From Fodinicola feengrottensis (GTDB lineage Bacteria > Actinomycetota > Actinomycetes > Mycobacteriales > HKI-0501): a stretch of 64,000 nt of DNA. The position numbers and the translations under genes were made by a program. Below are positions 59,467 to 64,000 of this stretch, piece after piece. The notes under the pieces are model-generated. The model did no database searches and was not told the DNA's origin. It was given only the letters and a program-made list of their open reading frames with translations. Numbering within the stretch: position 1 is the first letter of the stretch; each line of letters begins with the position of its first letter. The stretch is from NCBI RefSeq assembly GCF_010993775.1, contig NZ_WOTO01000021.1, positions 1-64,000 on the forward strand, given 5' to 3'.

Positions 59467-59835
59467 GAAAACGTCACCACGGACTCCGTTCGGCGCTGCA
59501 CCCGGTCGTATCCGCGGTCAAACACCCACTGGGTGACCACCGCACCCCCGGCTGGCGATCCGCTGCCGTCGCGCCCACGGCGCCGCCCAGAAGCTCAACT
59601 CAGCCGTCCCGTTGTGCTCGTCGACCCGCGAGAGAGCCACCCCACCGACCAGCTTGCCAGTCGCCTGATCGACCACCGACCAGGTCAGCTCACCTGATTT
59701 GGCAGCTGAATTCGCCAGACCTGGAAGCCAGCGCCGCATCTCCCGATCCGCGGATGCCACGGCTAACTCCGGGAGGTCGGCGGCCTCAGGTTTTCGCAAG
59801 ACAAGGCCATCGGCGATAATCGGAGACTCATTCAC
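59467..59835 (-). CDS. GNAT-like domain, probably the N-terminal half of a tandem GNAT (frameshifted)
   Basis: GTG 59835 gives NESPIIADGLVLRKPEAADL and WSVVDQATGKLVGGVALSRV, then AELSFWAAPWARRQRIASRG, the start of the acetyl-CoA loop. After a change near 59525 it continues VTQWVFDRGYDRVQRRTESV. The usual N-A-S-x-R-V-x-x-x-x-G-F ending is missing, so the domain is truncated or scrambled before the next GNAT begins. A 200-bp gene-free stretch lies upstream. Confidence 0.6.
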
Positions 59836-60041
59836 CACAATATCCCGTCCGTCGGCGTGCTGACTGTTATAAGCCCAGCAATGCCGAAATCCAACGTTGG
59901 GCCGACAACAAAGCCGGGCGGACCCAAACTCGCCTAGACCAGTCGCTGCGATGTATCCATCAAAATCGGCTGTCACAGGCAAGAACGGCCCACCCACTGG
60001 TCCACGCCAATTCCGTCAGCGAACGTCCGCGGTTGCTACTG

Positions 60042-61223
60042 TCAGAACTCGTAGGGCAGCCCCACGTAATTCTCCGCCATACTCCGCCCAGCTGCCTCGG
60101 ACTCCACCACATATCGCAACTGGGACAGCTGCAACCGCCGCCCGAATCGATCGTCGTCCGGAAATGCGTGCAGCATCGACGTCATCCACCACGAGAAATG
60201 CTCCGCTCTCCACACTCGCCGCAAACACGCTCGCGAATAGTCATCGATTAACGCACTTCCCCCACCGCTGAGGAAAACAGTTAAAGCACGAGCTAACAAG
60301 CGCACGTCGGCCACCGCGAGGTTCATTCCCTTGGCGCCCGTCGGCGGCACGATGTGCGCGGCGTCGCCGGCCAGGAACAATCGCCCGTACCGCATCGGCT
60401 CGACCACGAAACTGCGCATGCCGGCCAACAGTCGATCAACAACGGGCCCTTCCCGTAGGGAAAACTCACTCCCGGCCAGCTCCAGTCGGGCGTGCAGCTC
60501 GTCCCACACCCGGCTGTCCGGCCAATCCGCGAGACTTTCGGTGGGTGCGACCTGCAGATACAGCCGAGTCAACTCTGGCGACCGCATGCTGTGCAAGGCG
60601 AATCCGCGTTCGTGGTACGCATAAATCAGCTCTTCGTGAGACGGTGGCGTCTTGGCCAGAATTCCCAACCATGCGAACGGATAGAGCCGTTCGTACGCTT
60701 GTATCCGGTCGGCAGGGATGCTTCGTCGGCTGACACCGTGAAAACCGTCGCAGCCGGCGACCACGTCACACCGCAGCTCCTGCGGCTTTCCCGCCGCGTC
60801 GGTGAAAGTGATCCGCGGCTGATCGCTCGTCAGGTCATGCGGCCGTACGTCGGTGGATGCGAAAAGGATCTGACCCTCGTCGGCCAAGCGCCGCGCGATC
60901 AGGTCCTTGACGACCTCCTGCTGGCCGTAAACGGTGATTGTCTTGCCGGTCAGCTCGGTCAATGGCATCCGGTGGTCGGCGCCGTCGAACCGAAGGACGA
61001 GCCCGTGGTGCGGCAGCCCTTCGGCATCCATGCGGGCGCCGACGCCGACCTCACGGAGCAGCTCGGCGGTCGGATGCTCCAACACGCCGGCGCGGACCCG
61101 CTGTTCGACGTACCCGCGATCACGGGCCTCCACCACCACGGAATCGATGCCGGCCAGGTGCAACAAATGCGCCAACAGCAACCCGGCCGGCCCGGCCCCG
61201 ATGATCCCCACCTGTGTCCGCAC
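60042..61223 (-). CDS. pobA: 4-hydroxybenzoate 3-monooxygenase
   Basis: PobA hydroxylates 4-hydroxybenzoate to protocatechuate using FAD and NAD(P)H. The frame is intact at 393 residues, the usual length. GTG 61223 opens VRTQVGIIGAGPAGLLLAHL (FAD GxGxxG). Other motifs are VEQRVRAGVLEHPTAELL, GCDGFHGVSRRSIP (DG motif) and LFLAGDAAHIVPPTGAKGMN (GD motif). No pca genes are in the window, so the product would be channelled elsewhere. The promoter side carries a strong double hairpin (61304-61347). Confidence 0.95.
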   Translation of the reverse strand: MRTQVGIIGAGPAGLLLAHLLHLAGIDSVVVEARDRGYVEQRVRAGVLEHPTAELLREVGVGARMDAEGLPHHGLVLRFDGADHRMPLTELTGKTITVYGQQEVVKDLIARRLADEGQILFASTDVRPHDLTSDQPRITFTDAAGKPQELRCDVVAGCDGFHGVSRRSIPADRIQAYERLYPFAWLGILAKTPPSHEELIYAYHERGFALHSMRSPELTRLYLQVAPTESLADWPDSRVWDELHARLELAGSEFSLREGPVVDRLLAGMRSFVVEPMRYGRLFLAGDAAHIVPPTGAKGMNLAVADVRLLARALTVFLSGGGSALIDDYSRACLRRVWRAEHFSWWMTSMLHAFPDDDRFGRRLQLSQLRYVVESEAAGRSMAENYVGLPYEF

Positions 61224-61303
61224 GTACGCCCGCCTTCTCCTCGCTGGTGCGCCCAGCGGTCCACTAGATCTCATCAGGTCCACCGTCGACTGCGGCACCA
61301 AAG

Positions 61304-61347
61304 CCCGCACTCGACGTCGAGTGCGGGATAGAGTCCCGCACTCGACG
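61304..61347. promoter_or_regulatory. Overlapping alternative hairpins between pobA and the SDR gene
   Basis: A 24-bp perfect palindrome (arms CCCGCACTCGAC, inverse) occupies 61304-61327. Its right arm also pairs with a third copy at 61334-61347 (14-bp perfect stem CGTCGAGTGCGGGA, loop TAGAG). The two structures share the middle arm and exclude each other. A degenerate fourth copy (GTCGACTGCGG) lies at 61285-61295. Such a layout suggests operator half-sites for a pobA regulator or a transcription switch. Confidence 0.62.
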
Positions 61348-61401
61348 AAAATCCAGCCGCATCCGCCATCTAAGATCCACTTAGTCGACAAGGGGTGGGA
61401 C

Positions 61402-62063
61402 ATGCGCGTGGTGATCGCGGGGGCGGGCACGGACAGATCGCGCTGCATCTGGAGCGGCTGCTGGCCGCTCGCGGCGACCAGCCGGTGGGTCTGATCCGGA
61501 ACCCAGATCACGCGGCTGACCTGCGGGAAGTCGGTGCCGTGCCGGTCGTTCTGGACCTGGAGAACAGCACCGTCGAGCAGGTGGCCGAAGCGGCCGCCGA
61601 CGCTGACGCGGTGGTGTTCGCCGCCGGTGCCGGACCCAACAGCGGCGCGGCCCGTAAGAACACCGTCGATCGCGACGCGGCGGTCCTGCTCGCGGACGCG
61701 GCCGAGGCGGCCGGAGTACGCCGCTATGTGATGGTGTCCTCGTACAATGCGGACAACTACGATCCGGCCTCGACCGACGTTTTCCAGGTCTACCTGCGAG
61801 CCAAATCCGAGGCGGACGCCGCCGTGCGCGGCCGCGACCTGGACTGGACGGTCGTACGCCCCGGCAGCCTCACCACCGCGGCCGGGACCGGCGAGATCAG
61901 CCTCGGCGACTCGGTGCCGCGCGGTTCGATCTCCCGCGAGGACGTCGCCGCGGTGTTGCTGCACGTCCTGGACTTCCCGGCCACCGTGGGCCGCCAGTTC
62001 GAAGTGATCGGCGGGCCGACACCCATCGCGGACGCCGTCGCCAGCTACACCGGCAAACCCTGA
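61402..62063 (+). CDS. Atypical SDR (NAD(P)H-binding, SDR-a5-like) protein (frameshifted)
   Basis: This is a protein of about 220 residues resembling YhfK/NmrA-like atypical SDRs. ATG 61402 opens MRVVIAG, then a frame change in the G-rich run near 61424 leads to GHGQIALHLERLLAARGDQP, completing the GGxGxxG loop. Later features are VVLDLENSTVEQVAEA, VRRYVMVSSYNADN, YLRAKSEADAAVR (with the Lys) and WTVVRPGSLTTAAGTG. These proteins bind NADP and often have no known substrate. AGGGGTGGG serves as the ribosome site. Confidence 0.85.
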
Positions 62064-62092
62064 ACGCGCGTTGTTTCGCTACATTCGACCGC

Positions 62093-63021
62093 ATGTCGAC
62101 ACCCGCGCCGCCCAGCCGCCGGATCTGGTGGATTGTCGCAGCCGCTGCGATCGTGATGCTCCTGGTCTGCGGCGGTGTCGTCGGCGTCGGTCTTTGGGCG
62201 GTGAACAAACGCATCACCGCCGCGCAGATAGGCATCCCGCCGCAGGCCGAGCAGGCCGTGACCACCGCGGCGGATCTGATGAGGCGGCTGTTTTCGTACG
62301 ACTACCGCCATCTCGACGCCGACCTCGCCGCCGGACTCGCTGTCACCACCGGACCTTTTCGCCAGCGGTACGCACAAACGATGGCTCAGATCAAGGCAAG
62401 CGCACCGGCCCAGCAAATCGTCATCTCAGCATCGGTCGTCCAGAGCGGCGTTATCTCCTCGCGCGCGCCGGCAGCGCAGACCTGCTCATCTACCTGAACC
62501 AGAACGCTACGTCCAAAACCACCCCGGGCAACTTTCTGACCCAATCCCGCATCTGGGCGACTTTGTCTTACCAAAAAGGAAAGTGGCTGATCAGTGACCT
62601 GACGACAGACGCGTCCAAATGGCACCCGCCTACCGCCGACTGGCCGAACGCGACGAGCCGCGTGCCGTTGGAAGCGATGCGGACCTGCGCCCTTGCCCTG
62701 TTGAAGGTCGACTACCTGACGATCGATGCCGACCTGGCCACGGTCTCACATTGCGCCACCAGCGAGTTCGCCGCCGACTACCGGGCGACGGTGGCCCGGG
62801 AACGCCCCCAAATCACCCAGAACCAAATCCGGACGACCGTCGCTGTCTCGACGGTCGCCGCCACCTCGTTGGGCGCCACCACCAGCCAGATAATGATCGC
62901 GGCGGACACTATGACGACAACGTCCACCAGCTCGCCGGTCAGCCGGAGCAACCGTTTCTCGGCCACCCTTCGACTGGTGTCCGGATCCTGGCTGGTCGCC
63001 AGCGTCAGCACCGTTCCCTAA
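62093..63021 (+). CDS. Mce-associated-type membrane protein with two tandem domains (frameshifted)
   Basis: This is a protein of about 310 residues. One N-terminal helix (IWWIVAAAAIVMLLVCGGVV) is followed by a domain of the Mce-associated/SnoaL-like shape (MRRLFSYDYRHLDADLAAGL, GPFRQRYAQTMAQI). After a frame change near 62450 this finishes with LTQSRIWATLSYQKGKWLIS. A second copy of the same fold begins ALLKVDYLTIDADLATVSHC and ends LRLVSGSWLVASVSTVP. Such proteins sit near Mce lipid-uptake systems, but no mce genes are here. It is convergent with the PLD gene. Confidence 0.77.
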
Positions 63022-64000
63022 ATGCGGTAGGCCTCGGCGATCGCGCGGCGATGTAGTCAGCGTACGACTGCACCAGCTCCGGAACAGCGATCTGGAGCTG
63101 GTTCTCCGCGTTTTTCTCCGCATTCGCCGAGAAGTTGTAGCTGCCGGTAGCACAGACCTGATCGGTGACCAGGATTTTGTTGTGCATGAAGTCGTGCGGC
63201 CCGGTCGGGCTGTACGGCGTGGAGTGCTTGGGCACGAGGTGCTGGGTCAGCTTCCTCCAGTCCGCGACGACCGCTTGGTCATGCGGGACTTTGGCCCAGT
63301 CCCGAGCGATCGGGTCCATCTGGCCGGCGTCGTAAATGCCGCTGACCGGAACCCCTCGGTCGATCGCGGCGGACAGCGCGGCGAGCACCGAATGGGAGGT
63401 GATGACCATGCTGGCGATCACGATCCGCGACCTCGCGCCCTGAATGAGCGTGCACAACTCAGCGTCCAGCTGCGCACCGCCGCCGGGGGCGAAATTCCAG
63501 CCCACGGTGCCACCGACCGCGTCGGTGCTGCCGCTTTCGTTCTTGCCGGTGTTCTTGATCGCGCCGGTTGACCACAGGTCCTCGAAATCGGCCAGATAAC
63601 CGGCCGCGACCGGCACCGACTCCACCTGCAGGATGTTGTTCTCCTGCAACGTCCAGGCATCGTCGGTGAAGTTCGTCGAGCCGGTCCACACCGCCGCCGA
63701 ATCCCGGATCAGGTATTTGGAATGCATCAGCTGCGGCGCGGCCTTGATCGGCTGGATTTGTACGCTGGTGCCACCGAAATGTTCCTGCACCCAGGAGGCC
63801 GTGCCGGGCGGCGCCGGGTCGGCCGCGAGCAGCGCGAAGTCAGCCGCGGTGCCAGCCTCCGGTTTACCCGCGTCATAACCGATCCGGACCCGCACACCCC
63901 TTTTTGCCGCGTCGGTGAACGCACCGACGACGGTTGCGGCCAACGCGTCGGACAACCGGAAGTCGTAGATCGCGAGTTCCAGCGAAATCTGGGCGGATGC
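63005..64000 (-). CDS. Phospholipase D-like protein (runs off the window)
   Basis: This is a PLD-superfamily protein; more than 330 residues are in view and the start lies beyond 64000. Two HKD motifs are present: LMHSKYLIRDSAAVWTGSTN and FMHNKILVTDQVCATGSYNF (HxKxxxxD, then GSxN). They form one active site that hydrolyses phosphodiesters. Between them is NNILQVESVPVAAGYLADFE. The last bases show an extra CG at 63041-63050; without it the protein ends DYIAAIAEAYRI with a TAG read from 63020-63018. Whether it is secreted cannot be told without the N-terminus. Confidence 0.87.
   Translation of the reverse strand, partial: ASAQISLELAIYDFRLSDALAATVVGAFTDAAKRGVRVRIGYDAGKPEAGTAADFALLAADPAPPGTASWVQEHFGGTSVQIQPIKAAPQLMHSKYLIRDSAAVWTGSTNFTDDAWTLQENNILQVESVPVAAGYLADFEDLWSTGAIKNTGKNESGSTDAVGGTVGWNFAPGGGAQLDAELCTLIQGARSRIVIASMVITSHSVLAALSAAIDRGVPVSGIYDAGQMDPIARDWAKVPHDQAVVADWRKLTQHLVPKHSTPYSPTGPHDFMHNKILVTDQVCATGSYNFSANAEKNAENQLQIAVPELVQSYADYIAARSPRPTAFRERC

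Noticed and set aside
1..64000. Many long open frames antisense to or overlapping the genes listed, for example 5358-6410 minus and 12532-13857 plus
   Set aside because: They are expected by chance in GC-rich DNA. Their translations are rich in Arg, Pro and Gly and show no family motifs, and each overlaps a gene with clear motifs.

Overview
The window looks like a chromosomal segment of a high-GC soil actinobacterium. The reasons are the GC-rich codon third positions, frequent GTG starts, AAGGAG-type ribosome binding sites, an F420/LLM-type oxidoreductase, an SCO5389-family protein, a DUF222/13E12 HNH nuclease, a Mce-associated-type membrane protein, and a metYX operon with a cysteine-rich leader peptide. 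I recognise about 57 protein genes. I see no rRNA, tRNA, CRISPR array, prophage or complete IS. The content is catabolic and regulatory: sugar and glycoside use, amine and amino-acid oxidation, molybdenum hydroxylase, hydantoin/oxoproline hydrolysis, sulfur assimilation, and many TetR, IclR, GntR, PadR, XRE, AraC, Lrp and MerR regulators.

Layout. 0-3.2 kb: end of a GH88/105 hydrolase, a TetR gene divergent from an SDR, and a methyltransferase. 3.3-7.6 kb: copper amine oxidase divergent from an APC permease coupled to an IclR gene. 7.7-11.3 kb: three-subunit molybdenum hydroxylase (large, 2Fe-2S, FAD). 11.3-15.8 kb: beta-glucoside operon of MFS transporter, GH3 beta-glucosidase and TetR, with the transporter interrupted by a foldback MITE. 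16-18 kb: PadR plus FAD monooxygenase. 18-21.5 kb: IclR, MetE-like protein, mannitol dehydrogenase family. 21.5-27.5 kb: CorA, then a minus-strand operon of DUF3311 protein, Na+/solute symporter, TIGR04076 protein, LLM oxidoreductase and tryptophan 2,3-dioxygenase, opposite an XRE-cupin regulator. 27.5-34.7 kb: hydrolase, lipoprotein, second MITE, VOC protein, AraC, PhyH dioxygenase, leucine dehydrogenase opposite Lrp, PAP2 phosphatase. 34.7-37.9 kb: metY-metX with a cysteine leader peptide and a cupin gene. 37.9-41.7 kb: enolase-superfamily racemase/OSBS with GNAT, polysaccharide deacetylase, GntR. 41.8-47.7 kb: hyuAB and an S53 peptidase. 47.7-50.6 kb: gene-poor stretch holding an HNH nuclease gene and strong hairpins. 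50.6-54.6 kb: SCO5389-like gene, MerR opposite a thioredoxin-MerB fusion, acyltransferase, third MITE, TetR. 54.7-64 kb: PfkB kinase with a large secreted DUF4091 protein, GNATs, pobA opposite an atypical SDR, Mce-associated-type protein, and a phospholipase D-like protein running off the end.

Two facts shape everything. First, about 35 of the 57 genes are split by one or more single- or double-base frame changes. Many sit in homopolymers (T8, A9, C8, G6) or in CGCG runs, yet catalytic residues and family lengths are kept across the breaks. The likeliest cause is uncorrected sequencing indels, so I annotate these as single frameshifted genes. Second, three foldback elements of 167-171 bp with CTAG ends share an architecture while their arms co-vary. 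One of them really does truncate the MFS transporter.

The most interesting regulatory find is the metYX leader. It is a 24-codon peptide with tandem Cys codons whose coding region can pair with either of two downstream copies of the same octamer, as expected for a cysteine-responsive attenuator.
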